A DNA stretch of 64,000 bases from Actinoallomurus soli (GCF_024055715.1 NZ_JAMXMV010000011.1:62001-126000); one strand, 5' to 3'; counted from the stretch's first letter, positions 35,342-44,963 are shown. A program made the numbers and translations. The notes: generated from the sequence alone by a model not told the origin.

Positions 35342-36454
35342 TCACGGGCGGAAGGCCGGGGACAGAACCCGCGCGGTGAAGGCCTCGATGGCGTTGATGA
35401 CGGCGTGGAAGCGCAGGGAGTCGAACAGGTCGAAGCCGTGCTGTCCGCCGGGCAGCTCGGCGTAGACGACCGGCTGGTCCGACACTTCGCGCAGGCGTTC
35501 GGCGAACTCCCGGGCGTCCTCGGCCGGAACGAGGGTGTCGTGGTCCCCGTGGACCAGGAGGAACGGCGGCGCGTCCGGGCGTACGTGGGCGAGCGGCGAG
35601 GTCCGGGGGTCCGTGTCGTGGTAGCGGCCGTAGTAGCCGCCGAGGCCGATCACCGCCGTGACGGAGGTGTCGACGCTCTCGAAACCGGGCTGGAACGCCG
35701 GGTCGTCCGGGGTCAGCGCGGCCAGGGCCGACAGGTGGGCACCGGCCGAGCTGCCCGCCAGGATGATCCGGCCGGGATCGGCGCCGTACGCGGGGCCGTG
35801 CTCCCGTACCCAGGCGATCACCCTCTTGGCGTCCACCAGATGGTCGTGGAAGGTCGCGTCCGGGCGCAGGCGGTAGTTCGCGCTGACGCACACCCAGCCC
35901 TGGTCGGCCAGGCGGTACAGGAGAGGCAGGGACTGGCTGTTCTTCCGGCCTCCCTGGTACGCGCCGCCGTGGAAGTGGATCAGGACCGGGGCACCGGTGG
36001 GCCGGGAACGGTGGCGGTAGACGTCCAGGAGATTGCGCCGTCCGGCCGGGCCGTACGCCAGGCCGGGAATCCGCTCGACGGCGCGCCGCCGGCGGAGGAA
36101 GGGGCTGAGCAGGATGCGCGCGTACGGGAGGCGGCGGGAGACGGGCACCGTTCCCATCGCCTGTTGTACGGCGGGCAGCGCCCGGCGGCCCCGCCAGGCC
36201 ACCAGGCACAGGCCCGCCGCGGGCACCGCCGCCGCTCCCGCGACGAAGGGCGAGGTGAGGTCGCCCTGGACGAGGGCCAGGACCGTGGCGGCCAGGAGCC
36301 AGGCGAGCCCCATGAAGGGCAGCTCGCCCAGGACCACGGTGAGGTAGAAGGCCAGCATGGCCGCCGGCCGGGGCCGGCGCGGTGCGACCAGCGAGACCAG
36401 GGTCCACACCGCGAGGACGCTCACGGTGGTCAGGTACCCGTACGGCGCGTTCAC
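35342..36454 (-). CDS. Esterase/lipase (HSL-like alpha/beta hydrolase) with N-terminal membrane segments
   Basis: 370 residues. About the first 110 contain three hydrophobic spans, and the rest is a hormone-sensitive-lipase-type hydrolase: VLIHFHGGAYQGGRKNS (HGG oxyanion motif), IILAGSSAGAHLSALAAL (nucleophile Ser), FLLVHGDHDTLVP (acid) and GGQHGFDLF (His). It probably hydrolyses esters at the membrane. The GTG start overlaps the stop of the upstream small membrane gene by four bases (GTGA), so the two are coupled. The substrate is unknown. Confidence 0.85.
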   Translation of the reverse strand: MNAPYGYLTTVSVLAVWTLVSLVAPRRPRPAAMLAFYLTVVLGELPFMGLAWLLAATVLALVQGDLTSPFVAGAAAVPAAGLCLVAWRGRRALPAVQQAMGTVPVSRRLPYARILLSPFLRRRRAVERIPGLAYGPAGRRNLLDVYRHRSRPTGAPVLIHFHGGAYQGGRKNSQSLPLLYRLADQGWVCVSANYRLRPDATFHDHLVDAKRVIAWVREHGPAYGADPGRIILAGSSAGAHLSALAALTPDDPAFQPGFESVDTSVTAVIGLGGYYGRYHDTDPRTSPLAHVRPDAPPFLLVHGDHDTLVPAEDAREFAERLREVSDQPVVYAELPGGQHGFDLFDSLRFHAVINAIEAFTARVLSPAFRP

Positions 36455-36828
36455 CGGCGCACCAGCCCGAGGACGAGCACGGCGCCGGTGACCAGGTGCA
36501 GCACGGTGAGGACCAGCGCCGCGGCGACCCCGGTGGCGCTGCCGAGCGGGCCGGTGAGGGACAGCGCGAGCACGGCCAGCGCGATGATCGTCCAGATGCG
36601 GCGGGGCCGGGCGGCCGAGCGCTCCAGGACGGCCAGGAGCGCCCAGGCCGCGAGCGCGGCCAGCAGGCTCGCCGCCACGACCGACGCCGGGCCGACCGTA
36701 CGCGTGCCGCCGCCCGTCCGCACGGTCAGCGTCGCCCCGGCGAGGGGCACCGCCACGGCCCATACGGCCAGGGCGGCGGCGGGTGCGCCGGCCACGGTGA
36801 GGACGAGCCTTCTGAGGGAGGTGTTCAC
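36451..36828 (-). CDS. Small four-helix membrane protein, DUF6069-like
   Basis: 125 residues with four hydrophobic stretches (about 8-30, 45-66, 78-95 and 98-122) and a conserved Arg-rich start MNTSLRRLV. It resembles the DUF6069 family of actinobacterial membrane proteins; no function is known. GTG 36828 is the only sensible start. It is translationally coupled by GTGA to the membrane esterase downstream and divergent from the histidine kinase, 131 bases away, so the pair may be a target of that two-component system. Confidence 0.7.
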   Translation of the reverse strand: MNTSLRRLVLTVAGAPAAALAVWAVAVPLAGATLTVRTGGGTRTVGPASVVAASLLAALAAWALLAVLERSAARPRRIWTIIALAVLALSLTGPLGSATGVAAALVLTVLHLVTGAVLVLGLVRR

Positions 36829-36959
36829 GCCGGTCAGCCTCGCCCGCCCGGCCGGTCCGCCGCATCGGGCGCGCGGTCGCGCCTCGTCCTGCCCCGGTGG
36901 GATCCGCCTCCGACTTTGGTAGGTGACGGCCCCGCCGCGCCGGAGGCTAGCGTGAGCCG

Positions 36960-38090
36960 GTGAGTCTTAGCCGATCTCCCCGTACGGTCGCCGTGTCGAG
37001 CGTGGTCCTCGTGGTGGGCGTGCTGACCGCCGTGTCGTTGTGGGGACGGACGGGCGGGTTCCCGCTGTGGCTGGACGTCGCGGCGGCGGTGGCGAGCCTG
37101 GCCGCCGCGGCCGCCCAGGTGTGGTGGCCGGTCTCCGGGGCGCTCGCCGCGACCCTCCTCGCCGTCGCCTGCCCGGTCGCCACGCCGGCGGCGACGATGG
37201 GGGCGCTGCAGGTCGCGCAGCGCAGGCGGTTCCCCGTCGCGGTGGCCGTGGCGGCGGCGGGCATCGCGGCCCACGTGCTCCGGGGGTTCTGGCGACCCGA
37301 CTCCGGGATCTCCCTCGGCTGGTGGCTGCTGCTGGTCTGCGTCGCGTACGGCGCGCTGCTCGGCTGGGGCGCGCTGGCCCGCGCCCGCCGCGCGCTGCTC
37401 GTCTCGCTGCGCGAGCGCGCCGAGCGGGCCGAGGCCGAGCAGGGCAGGCTGGTCGCCGAGGCCCGCATGGCCGAACGGCGCACGCTCGCCCGGGAGATGC
37501 ACGACGTGCTGGCCCACCGGCTCTCGCTGGTCGCCACCTACGCCGGGGCCCTGGAGTACCGCCCGGATTCCTCCCCCGAGCAGCTCGCCCGGGCCGCCGG
37601 GGTGGTGCGTACCGGGGTGCACCAGGCACTGGAGGAGCTACGCCAGGTGATCGGTCTCCTGCGCGAGGACGACGACGCGCACGACGACCTGGAGATCCAG
37701 CCCACGCTGGCCGACCTGCCCCGCCTGGTCGCCGAGGCCCGCGAGGCGGGGCAGCCGGTGCGGCTGCGCGAGGAGGTTCCCGACGTCGCCGCCCTCCCGG
37801 CGGCCGCCGCCCGCACCGCCTACCGCGTCGCGCAGGAGGGGCTGACGAACGCGCGCAAGCACGCGCCTGGCTTGCCGGTCGACGTGTCGTTCAGCGGTGG
37901 TCCCGGCACGCAACTGCTGATCGACATCCGCAACCCGCTGCCGGATCTCGACTCGGACCCGGTCGCGCCGGGCAGCGGTCTCGGCCTGGTCGGGCTGACC
38001 GAGCGGGTACGGCTGGCCGGCGGGCGGCTGGATCATCGGATCGTCGACCGGGAGTTCCGGCTCCACGCCTGGCTACCATGGCCCGCGTGA
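36960..38090 (+). CDS. NarL-type sensor histidine kinase (HisKA_3)
   Basis: 376 residues. Four or five hydrophobic segments lie in the first ~145 residues, followed by a short coiled segment (RERAERAEAEQGRLVAEARM), the HisKA_3 phosphoacceptor box RRTLAREMHDVLAHRLSLVA with His181, and an ATPase domain (AYRVAQEGLTNARKHAPG as N-box, GSGLGLVGLTERV as G-box). It has almost no extracellular loops, so the signal may be membrane stress. Its stop overlaps the response-regulator start. The divergent esterase/DUF6069 pair is a likely target. Confidence 0.93.
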   Translation: MSLSRSPRTVAVSSVVLVVGVLTAVSLWGRTGGFPLWLDVAAAVASLAAAAAQVWWPVSGALAATLLAVACPVATPAATMGALQVAQRRRFPVAVAVAAAGIAAHVLRGFWRPDSGISLGWWLLLVCVAYGALLGWGALARARRALLVSLRERAERAEAEQGRLVAEARMAERRTLAREMHDVLAHRLSLVATYAGALEYRPDSSPEQLARAAGVVRTGVHQALEELRQVIGLLREDDDAHDDLEIQPTLADLPRLVAEAREAGQPVRLREEVPDVAALPAAAARTAYRVAQEGLTNARKHAPGLPVDVSFSGGPGTQLLIDIRNPLPDLDSDPVAPGSGLGLVGLTERVRLAGGRLDHRIVDREFRLHAWLPWPA

Positions 38091-38731
38091 TCCGCGTGCT
38101 GCTGGTCGACGATGACGCCATGGTCCGCGCGGGGCTCGCGATGATGCTGGACGGAGCCGCCGGGATCAAAGTGGTCGGCGAGGCCGCCGACGGCCAGCAG
38201 GCCGTCACCGCCACCGACGCCCACGCCCCCGACGTGGTCCTGATGGACCTGCGGATGCCGCGCGTGGACGGCATCGTCGCCACCCGGCGGCTGCGGGCCC
38301 GCGCCCGTCCCCCGGAGGTGATCGTGCTGACCACCTTCGACACCGACGAGAACATCCTGCACGCGCTGCGCGCGGGCGCCAGCGGATTCCTGCTCAAGGA
38401 CACGTCGCCCTCGCAGATCGTGGAGGCGGTCACCCGGGTCGCGGCGGGAGAGCCGATCCTGTCCCCGCGCATCACCCGGCGGCTCATGGAGCGCACCATC
38501 GTGCAGGCCGGAGCGTACGAGCGGGCCCGCGCCGCGCTGGCCGCCCTCACCCCCCGCGAGCATGAGGTGGCCGTCGCGATCGGGCGCGGCCGGACGAACG
38601 CCGACATCGCCGCGGAGCTGGCCATGGGCGTCACGACGGTCAAGGCCCACGTCTCCAGCATCCTCACCAAGCTCGGCCTGGACAACCGCACCCAGATCGC
38701 GCTCCTCGCCCACGACGCCGGTCTCGCCTGA
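38087..38731 (+). CDS. NarL/LuxR-family response regulator
   Basis: 214 residues. A receiver domain MIRVLLVDDDAMVRAGLAMM has phosphoacceptor Asp54 in LMDLRMPRVDG and ends FLLKDTSPSQIVEAV. A GerE helix-turn-helix follows: LTPREHEVAVAIGRGRTNAD and TTVKAHVSSILTKLGL. GTG 38087 overlaps the kinase stop by four bases and gives the canonical N-terminus; ATG 38078 would add three residues. It is the cognate partner of the kinase. Confidence 0.93.
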   Translation: MIRVLLVDDDAMVRAGLAMMLDGAAGIKVVGEAADGQQAVTATDAHAPDVVLMDLRMPRVDGIVATRRLRARARPPEVIVLTTFDTDENILHALRAGASGFLLKDTSPSQIVEAVTRVAAGEPILSPRITRRLMERTIVQAGAYERARAALAALTPREHEVAVAIGRGRTNADIAAELAMGVTTVKAHVSSILTKLGLDNRTQIALLAHDAGLA

Positions 38732-38811
38732 CGCCTCCTCCCCGTCCCGGCGCACGGCCGCAGGCGGGCGCCGTCGCCGGGGCTTCGCGGCGGCGGCCGC
38801 GCCCGGTCGGA

Positions 38812-38912
38812 TCAGCGGGTCCACTCGAGGGCGCGGCCCGGGTCGCGCAGCACTGCCGCAGCGGGCCGGCTCAGCGGGTCCACTCCGGGGGCGCGGCCCA
38901 GGTAGCGCAGCA
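38812..38912. repeat. Two ~41-bp direct copies of the 3' end of the TIGR03086-like fragment
   Basis: TCAGCGGGTCCACTC begins copies at 38812 and 38871; each continues for ~41 bases with four or five differences and a one-base indel. On the minus strand the copy encodes GRA-EWTR-stop in its intact form, so the duplicated block includes the stop codon. Confidence 0.75.
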
Positions 38913-39130
38913 GCGCGGCGGTGGCGTCGTCGGCCGGTCGCGGGTCGAGGGCGGGCGCGCAGGCGAAGCCGCGCAGCGGCTCCGCGATCGCCTCGGCCAC
39001 CGGCAGCAGGCGCTCGGACAGGTCGGCGTTCAGCGGTGACGGACGGCCGGCGGCCATCGCGATGTCCCAGGCATGGACGGCCGCGTCGAGCGCGGCGGCG
39101 CCGACGGCGAGCGCCGATCTCGGCCGTCGC
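38812..39130 (-). pseudogene. TIGR03086-like (mycothiol-dependent maleylpyruvate-isomerase type) fragment
   Basis: The frame reads ALAVGAAALDAAVHAWDIAM, AAGRPSPLNADLSERLLPVA and DDATAALLRYLGRAPG, the C-terminal third of TIGR03086/DinB-like metal-binding proteins (HAWD carries a metal-ligand His). About 110 N-terminal residues are missing and no start is available. The 3' end is duplicated (59-bp spacing), so the tail reads through a second, degenerate copy before stopping. Confidence 0.55.
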
Positions 39131-39509
39131 CGAGGAGGCGGGCGTGGGCGTCGGCGCCGATCGCACCGCCGCGCTGCGCCGCGCCGCCGTTACCTGACGC
39201 CGCTGCTGGACGCGCTGCGCGCCGACACGCCCACGAGGCCGCTGCCCGGGCCTCCCCCGAGCGACGAGGAGGTCGGAGCGCGATGGCGGCACACGGACTC
39301 CTCCTCTTCCCCTCGGAAGCGGCCTCACCGGTGACTCTCCGTCCACCAGCAGGGCGATCGACGAAGGTGGGCCGCTCAAGGGACATCCGGGACATCTTCG
39401 CTGATCAGAGTGGGTGAAATCGGCTAAAAACGGTGGTGTCGGGACGCTTGAACCGGTGACAGGGGGTAGGGGCGAGGGACGGAGACAATGAACCGAGGAG
39501 GCCGTCACG
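39131..39509. other. 379-base gap before the catalase gene
   Basis: I find no credible gene here. Short frames such as RYLTPLLDALRADTPTRPLP on the plus strand look like debris of a lost protein but match nothing I can name. The last ~100 bases are A+T-richer (GGTGAAATCGGCTAAAAACG) and probably hold the catalase promoter; GGGGGTAGGGG at ~39461 is a weak stress-sigma-like -10. Confidence 0.4.
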
Positions 39510-41168
39510 ATGACGGACGTGTCCAGCGTGGGCCCCCAGCCGGGGGACGACCGCGAGGTGCTGACCAACCGGCAGGGCCACCCGGTCTACGACAACCAGA
39601 ACCAGCGGACGATCGGCGCCCGCGGCCCGGCGACGTTGGAGAACTACCAGTTCCTGGAGAAGATCAGCCACTTCGACCGCGAGCGCATCCCCGAACGCGT
39701 CGTACACGCGCGTGGAACCACCGCGTTCGGCTACTTCGAGGCGTACGGCCGGTTCGGCGATGAGCCGATCAGCGCCTTCACCCGCGCCAAGCTCTTCCAG
39801 GAGGCCGGAAAGCGCACTCCGGTGGCGGTGCGGTTCTCGACCGTGATCGGCGGTCGGGACTCCTCCGAGTCCGCGCGCGACCCCCGCGGCTTCGCGGTGA
39901 AGTTCTACACCGAGGACGGCAACTGGGACCTGGTCGGCAACAACCTGGCGGTGTTCTTCATCCGGGACGCCATCAAGTTCCCCGACGTGATCCACTCGCT
40001 GAAGCCGGACCCGGTGACGTTCCGGCAGGAGCCCAACCGGATCTTCGACTTCATGTCGCAGACGCCGGAGAGCGTCCACATGCTGGTGAACCTGTTCAGC
40101 CCGCGCGGAATCCCCGCCGACTACCGGCATATGCAGGGGTTCGGCGTGAACACCTACAAGTGGGTCAACGAGCAGGGCGAGACCCGCCTGGTGAAGTACC
40201 ACTGGATGCCCAAGCAGGGCGTGCGCAGCATGACCGCCGCCGATGCCGCCGTCGTGCAGGCGCAGGAACTCGGGCACGCGACCAAGGATCTGCGGGACGC
40301 GATCGAGCGCGGCGAGTACCCGGAGTGGGAGCTCCTCGTGCAGACGATGAGCGACGACGAGCATGCGGAACTGGACTTCGACCCGCTCGACGACACCAAG
40401 GTCTGGCCGGAGGAGCGGTTCCCCGCGCGTCCGGTCGGCCGCATGGTGCTCGACGAGTGCGTCGGCAACAATTTCGCCGAGAACGAGCAGATCGCCTTCG
40501 GCACCGGGGTCCTCGTCGACGGTCTGGACTTCAGCGACGACAAGATGCTGGTCGGGCGCACGTTCTCCTATAGCGACACGCAGCGCTACCGGGTGGGACC
40601 CAACTACCTGCAGCTTCCGGTCAACCAGCCGAAGCACGGCCGGGTCCGCACCAACCAGCGCGACGGCCTGATGACCTACTACGTCGACCAGGGCGGCGAG
40701 AACCCGCACGTCAACTACGAACCGTCGATCACGGGCGGGCTGCGCGAGGCGGGGTACCCGACCCAGGACGAGCAGGGACCGACGATCACCGGCCGGGTCA
40801 CCCGCAGGCGCATCCCTCGGACCAACGACTACGCGCAGGCCGGCCAGCGCTACCTGCTCATGCACGACTGGGAGCGCGACGATCTCGTGCACAACCTGGT
40901 CACGATGCTGTCGCAGTGCGAGCGCCCCATCCAGGAGCGCATGGTCTGGCACTTCCTGCTCGCCGAGGACGACCTGGGCCTGCGGGTGGGCGAGGGCCTG
41001 GGCATCGGCCCGGACGACGTCGCCCACCTCGCGCCGCTGGCGAGCCAGGACCTCACCGAGGAGGACCGGGCCAGGCTCGAGAAGCTCGGCCACAACGGCC
41101 CGCGAGAGGTCAACGGCCTGAAGATGACGCACTGCGTCCCGGACGAACGCGCCGCCAAGGTGAGCTGA
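39510..41168 (+). CDS. Monofunctional haem catalase
   Basis: 552 residues; converts hydrogen peroxide to water and oxygen in the cytoplasm. The catalytic His66 is in [15 protein letters not shown], the distal Asn near 144 in [20 protein letters not shown], and the proximal haem ligand Tyr354 in [20 protein letters not shown]. The length exceeds that of small-subunit clade 3 enzymes (~480-500) by a C-terminal tail but is far short of the 700+ residue type. GAGGAGG lies seven bases before the ATG. It stands alone; the C-terminal [15 protein letters not shown] has no flavodoxin domain. Confidence 0.96.
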   Translation: MTDVSSVGPQPGDDREVLTNRQGHPVYDNQNQRTIGARGPATLENYQFLEKISHFDRERIPERVVHARGTTAFGYFEAYGRFGDEPISAFTRAKLFQEAGKRTPVAVRFSTVIGGRDSSESARDPRGFAVKFYTEDGNWDLVGNNLAVFFIRDAIKFPDVIHSLKPDPVTFRQEPNRIFDFMSQTPESVHMLVNLFSPRGIPADYRHMQGFGVNTYKWVNEQGETRLVKYHWMPKQGVRSMTAADAAVVQAQELGHATKDLRDAIERGEYPEWELLVQTMSDDEHAELDFDPLDDTKVWPEERFPARPVGRMVLDECVGNNFAENEQIAFGTGVLVDGLDFSDDKMLVGRTFSYSDTQRYRVGPNYLQLPVNQPKHGRVRTNQRDGLMTYYVDQGGENPHVNYEPSITGGLREAGYPTQDEQGPTITGRVTRRRIPRTNDYAQAGQRYLLMHDWERDDLVHNLVTMLSQCERPIQERMVWHFLLAEDDLGLRVGEGLGIGPDDVAHLAPLASQDLTEEDRARLEKLGHNGPREVNGLKMTHCVPDERAAKVS

Positions 41169-41260
41169 CCGCGCCAGGGGGCCGACGCTTCTGCCGGTCC
41201 CTTCCCCCAGCGCGGGCTCGCCGCCCGCGCGGTCGTTTCCGCGGCCCGTCGACGACGGGA

Positions 41261-41392
41261 GCGGAGCCATCACACGGTTGCGAGCGACCTGCGCGGAGCC
41301 GTCACAGGGTTACGAACGACCTGCGCGGAGCCGTCACAGGGTTACGAACGACCTGCGCGCGGAGCCGTCACACGGTCGCGAACGCGAGGCCC
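41261..41392. repeat. Four tandem 32-bp units overlapping the stop of the anchored-protein gene
   Basis: Units start GCGGAGCC at 41261, 41293, 41325 and 41359 (the last offset by two extra bases). The consensus is GCGGAGCCGTCACAGGGTTA plus CGAACGACCTGC. The fourth unit carries the TCA that is the minus-strand stop codon, and the other three lie downstream of the stop. Confidence 0.88.
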
Positions 41393-42690
41393 GCGCCGAC
41401 GGCGACCATGACCGCCAGGACGACGATGACCGTGAGGGTGGCCAGCGGCTTCTTCCGGTGTGGCAGGTGCACGGCCGTGGGCTTCTCGGGCTCCGGTGCC
41501 GGGGCGGACGACGGCACCGGCGGGCGGCTCGGAGTGGCTCGCGGTGGCGGGGCCACCGGACGCGGGGCGGCCGGCCGGGCGGCGACGGGTCGCACCGGAA
41601 CGGCCGGTGCGACGGGCGCCGCGGGCGGAGCGGTGTGCGGCGGTGGCGTGGGTCGGGGCGCCGTGGACGGCGGAGGAGCGGTCGGCGGTGCCGGCGGTGC
41701 CGGGGGTGCCGGGGGTGCCGGGGGCGGAGGCGCCGGAGGCGCGGGGTGCTCGCAGGCTCCGATGGCGAGGCGGAGATCCAAGGCGTGCAGCAGATCGAGG
41801 TCGAGGCAGACCGAGAGGGTCACCGCGAGCAGCGGATGCGGTCCGCCCACCGCGAGGGAGACCGGCCGGGGAGTGCCCGCGGCCACGGAGATCGGCCGGA
41901 GGCCGCCCAGGGCCACGGAGAGGGGGCCGGGGTCGCGGACGGTCACGGGGAGCAGCCCGGATTCGCCCGTCGCGGGGAGCCGCCCGGAACCACCGGTCGC
42001 GAGAAGCGGCCGCGACGCCCCGGTCGCCGGAACCGCCCCTGATGCGCCGGTCACCAGTAGCCCGGAACCACCGGACAGCGGAATCCGTCCCGACGCACCG
42101 GTCACGGAGGGCAGACCGGAACCATCGATCTCGGGAAGCCGTCCCGAGCCGTTGGTCACGGGAAGCCGACCCGCGGGGTCGGTGCTTGTTGCGGTGAGCC
42201 GGTGATCCGCCGGTCGTCCAGGGTGGCCGGGTCGGCCGGGGTCGCGATCGGCGTCGTGAGCCTCTGCCGGATCGTGCCGGGAGTGCCGGTGGTGGTGGCG
42301 GGGTCCACTCTGGTCGGCCGGACCGTCACTGCCAGCCCGGACGACGGCTCGCGGCGACGAGCCCGCCGGGTGTGCGGAATCGGTGGCGGACGGGCCGCCG
42401 GAGGATGACCTCCGAGAAGCCGGGCCGCCGGAGGGCGGCCGCTGCGAGGCCGGGCCGTCGGGAGAAGAGCCCTGAGAGGCCGAACCCCCGGAGAGCAGAC
42501 CTCCGAGCAGGCCCCCGGCGATCGGAGCGCCGGAGAGAGCGCCGTCCGAGGGCTCGGCCGGGGAGACCCGGCGCACCGGGCCGGTGGTGCGCGTCCTGGT
42601 GGGCCGGGCCCCGTCGTCGGCCAGGGCGGGTGTCGCCATGAGGCCGATGAGGGAGCCCGTGGCCAGGACACTGATGCCGCGTGCGCGCAT
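41368..42690 (-). CDS. Low-complexity exported protein with C-terminal membrane anchor
   Basis: 440 residues. A signal peptide (cleavage after PALA near residue 25) is followed by a Ser/Gly/Arg-rich region and a His-rich patch (GPRHHHRHSRHDP). Residues ~175-255 hold about eight ~10-residue repeats of the type LPVTGASGR. A Pro/Ala-rich stretch comes next, then a C-terminal hydrophobic helix after HRKKP. I recognise no enzymatic domain; it looks like a wall-spanning anchor or stalk. It follows the DUF4239 gene after three bases, so they share an operon. Repeats inside the gene and after its stop suggest slippage-driven length change. Confidence 0.65.
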   Translation of the reverse strand: MRARGISVLATGSLIGLMATPALADDGARPTRTRTTGPVRRVSPAEPSDGALSGAPIAGGLLGGLLSGGSASQGSSPDGPASQRPPSGGPASRRSSSGGPSATDSAHPAGSSPRAVVRAGSDGPADQSGPRHHHRHSRHDPAEAHDADRDPGRPGHPGRPADHRLTATSTDPAGRLPVTNGSGRLPEIDGSGLPSVTGASGRIPLSGGSGLLVTGASGAVPATGASRPLLATGGSGRLPATGESGLLPVTVRDPGPLSVALGGLRPISVAAGTPRPVSLAVGGPHPLLAVTLSVCLDLDLLHALDLRLAIGACEHPAPPAPPPPAPPAPPAPPAPPTAPPPSTAPRPTPPPHTAPPAAPVAPAVPVRPVAARPAAPRPVAPPPRATPSRPPVPSSAPAPEPEKPTAVHLPHRKKPLATLTVIVVLAVMVAVGAGLAFATV

Positions 42691-42693
42691 GGG

Positions 42694-43473
42694 TCACCGG
42701 CTCTCGGGAATGCGGGGGAACTCCTGCTGCGCCGACGTGAAGGCGTCGGGCTTGACGCGGAGCGCGCCGTTGAAGACGTGCGAGATGTCGAACACGAGAT
42801 AGATCCCGACGGCGAGCATCGCGGCCATCGCGGCCGCCGGGATGAGGGCCGTCCCTCGGGGCCGGGCCCCGGCGAGGAAGGGGAACGCGGCGGCGAGGAC
42901 GCCCGTGATGACCGTGAGGGCCAGCAGGCCCGCCGGCGGGCTGGCCTTGGCGTCGACGGCGCGCTGGCCACGGGCGGCGGACATGTCCCGGATCCGGTCG
43001 AGGAGCGTGCTGCGGGCGGTCTCCGCGTTGTTGCCCGAGACCTGGAGGCCGGTGACCTGGGCGCGCAGCGTGTCGAGGCGCGCCCAGCCCTCCTGGCTGA
43101 GCCGTCCCTTCTGCATGACCTGCCACTCGTTGTCGACGACGAAGCGCACGTAGTCGCGCAGTGAGGCCTGGATCTGGGCGCCGGCCGGCGACGGCAGCGC
43201 CGCGGCGGCCCAGTAGGCGTCGACGATCGCCTGGCTCTCCGTCTGGGTGTTCTGCCGGGCGGAGTCGGCCGTGGTCCATGGGACGACGATCGCGATGGCG
43301 AAGACGAGCAGGAAGAGGGAGGACAGCATCGAGCCCGCGTGACCCGCGGTCGTGCTGCCCGGACCCCGGTCGTCGGCGCCGTGGCGCGCCTTCCGGAACA
43401 GGAAGGCGGCCGCGAACACGGCACCGACGGCCGCGGCTACAGCGAGGGTGAACACGAGCATGACCGTCTCCAT
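42694..43473 (-). CDS. DUF4239 (bestrophin-like) membrane protein
   Basis: 259 residues with four hydrophobic segments, two N-terminal (about 5-27 and 48-68) and two C-terminal (about 182-202 and 210-230). Between them is a soluble helical part (ESQAIVDAYWAAAALPSPAG, DYVRFVVDNEWQVM) typical of DUF4239 proteins, which are compared to bestrophin channels. Transport function is unproven. ATG 43473 is the first good start. It heads a two-gene operon with the anchored low-complexity protein. Confidence 0.8.
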   Translation of the reverse strand: METVMLVFTLAVAAAVGAVFAAAFLFRKARHGADDRGPGSTTAGHAGSMLSSLFLLVFAIAIVVPWTTADSARQNTQTESQAIVDAYWAAAALPSPAGAQIQASLRDYVRFVVDNEWQVMQKGRLSQEGWARLDTLRAQVTGLQVSGNNAETARSTLLDRIRDMSAARGQRAVDAKASPPAGLLALTVITGVLAAAFPFLAGARPRGTALIPAAAMAAMLAVGIYLVFDISHVFNGALRVKPDAFTSAQQEFPRIPESR

Positions 43474-43631
43474 GGCTTGCCGTTGACGAGACGTGCGTAC
43501 GCCGGCCTGTAGCGCACCGTCACATGACTATCACACTACGTATCTCTTCAGTAGCCTTAACGCCTCCTGTCCGGAGGCGGCCAGAGACGGAGAGTGACTC
43601 GCACCGGATTGCGCGGATTCGCGAAGGTGCG

Positions 43632-43719
43632 CGGTCAGGCGCTCCCGTACGCGCCGGCGGCCTTCGTACGCGGCTCGCTTTTGTACGCGGTCAGGCGCTC
43701 TCGTACGAGGTCAGGCGCT
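43632..43719. repeat. Three copies of GGTCAGGCGCTC around the PucR gene stop
   Basis: Copies begin at 43632, 43688 and 43708; the last two are adjacent 20-bp units. The third contains the stop codon of the PucR gene (minus-strand TGA at 43713-43711), so the gene's final bases are duplicated downstream. Confidence 0.65.
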
Positions 43720-44928
43720 CTCCTCGGCGCGGTTGAGCGCCAGCCAGGCGTGCAGCGCCATCTCCAGGGCGAGCTGCCGGTCGGTGTCGTACAGGCGCTC
43801 CCCGAACAGCTCCTCGAGCTGGCGGAGCCGGTACCGCACGGTCTGCGGATGGATGTGGAGGCGCTCGGCGGCCTCATTGGCGTTGAACCCGCGTTGCAGG
43901 CAGGCGAGGAGCGTCTCGGCCAGGCGTTCCCGCCGCCCGGGACGCAGGGACTCCAGGGGCGCGAGCCGACCGGCGGCGACGTTCCGGATGAACTCCTCGT
44001 CGCGGAAGATGACGAGCGTCGCCTCATGGTCGCCGCAGCGGATCAGGCCGTCCTGGGGGATGATGCCGCGGCGGGCGAGGGCGAGGGCCTCCCTGGCCCA
44101 CCGGAGCGAGTTCGCGGCGGCTCGGAGCGGGACGGTCGGGCCCACGGCGGTGATCCAGTCGACGTCGATGGCGTCGAGGATCCGGGAGCGTCCCGGGCCG
44201 TCGGGATCGGGCAGCAGCAGGTACGGCTGCGGGCAGTCGGTGTCGACGAGGACGTCCGGCGGGAGCGTCAGCGGGGTGAACTGATCCTGTTTGCGCTCGT
44301 GGAGCGCGACGCCCGCGACCGTACGGGGCAGGGCCCAGCCGGCGATCCTGGCGAGCTCCGCGATCTCCTCCGGCGAGGCCGGCGGATCGGACAGGAGCAG
44401 GCCCAGCAGCCTGCGCCTGCGGCGTTCGACCTCGCCGGCGGCCCGGCCGATCGCCTTGAGGTACCCCTGGGAGGCGGCCGCGGCGATCTCGTCGAGGAAG
44501 ACGAAGATGGCCTCGGCCAGCGGACCGAGCACGTCGGGAGAATCGCAGTGGTCGGCGATGCGGCGCCAGGCCAGCCGGGCACCCACTCTCAGGGATCGCT
44601 GCAGCCCGTCGAGACTCCGGCCCTGGCCGGCCTCCCAGGCCCCGATCGTCCGGTACACCGAGGCGATGCTCTCCCAGGGGGCGCGCGGGTTCTCCAGCAG
44701 GTCCACGAACTGGCGCAGCGCGCCCTCGACCGCCAGCCGTTGCTGCTGCTGGAAGACGGGGTCCTCCGGCCGGTCGAACTCGGGCACGCGGGTGCCGATC
44801 TCGGCGATGACCTCGTCCGCCACCGACCCGACGAGAGGGCGCAACCGGGCGGCCGTGCCACGGGGGACGGCCGGCCATGGCCGGATTTCGGCGTCCTGTC
44901 TCCTCACCACGGTCAACACACCCTTCAC
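43711..44928 (-). CDS. PucR-family transcriptional regulator
   Basis: 405 residues. The end is the PucR C-terminal HTH: FNANEAAERLHIHPQTVRYR, LRQLEELFGERLYDTDRQLA. The middle is a degenerate GGDEF-like CdaR domain, and the N-terminal ~170 residues are the helical region found in actinobacterial PucR proteins (SLDGLQRSLRVGARLAWRRI). The start is uncertain between GTG 44928 and the GTG codons of the TVV segment ~20 bases downstream, where AAGGG is better spaced. The target may be the adjacent desaturase gene, 35 bases upstream and transcribed the same way. Confidence 0.87.
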   Translation of the reverse strand: MKGVLTVVRRQDAEIRPWPAVPRGTAARLRPLVGSVADEVIAEIGTRVPEFDRPEDPVFQQQQRLAVEGALRQFVDLLENPRAPWESIASVYRTIGAWEAGQGRSLDGLQRSLRVGARLAWRRIADHCDSPDVLGPLAEAIFVFLDEIAAAASQGYLKAIGRAAGEVERRRRRLLGLLLSDPPASPEEIAELARIAGWALPRTVAGVALHERKQDQFTPLTLPPDVLVDTDCPQPYLLLPDPDGPGRSRILDAIDVDWITAVGPTVPLRAAANSLRWAREALALARRGIIPQDGLIRCGDHEATLVIFRDEEFIRNVAAGRLAPLESLRPGRRERLAETLLACLQRGFNANEAAERLHIHPQTVRYRLRQLEELFGERLYDTDRQLALEMALHAWLALNRAEESA

Positions 44929-44963
44929 CGGCCGAGTCGTGCACGAACGGGGGTGGGCTCGGG

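Noticed and set aside
39121-39334. TetR-like fragment SAVAEEAGVGVG on the plus strand before the catalase gene
   Set aside because: The resemblance is only ~12 residues, is followed by a stop, and lies opposite the better-supported TIGR03086-like fragment.
41261-41392. 32-bp repeats as a CRISPR array
   Set aside because: The units abut with no unique spacers and no cas genes are near.
41278-42197. Plus-strand Arg/Gly-rich frames opposite the anchored-protein gene
   Set aside because: They are antisense of the Pro/Ala-rich coding region and show no start signals. The minus-strand gene has a proper signal peptide and membrane anchor.
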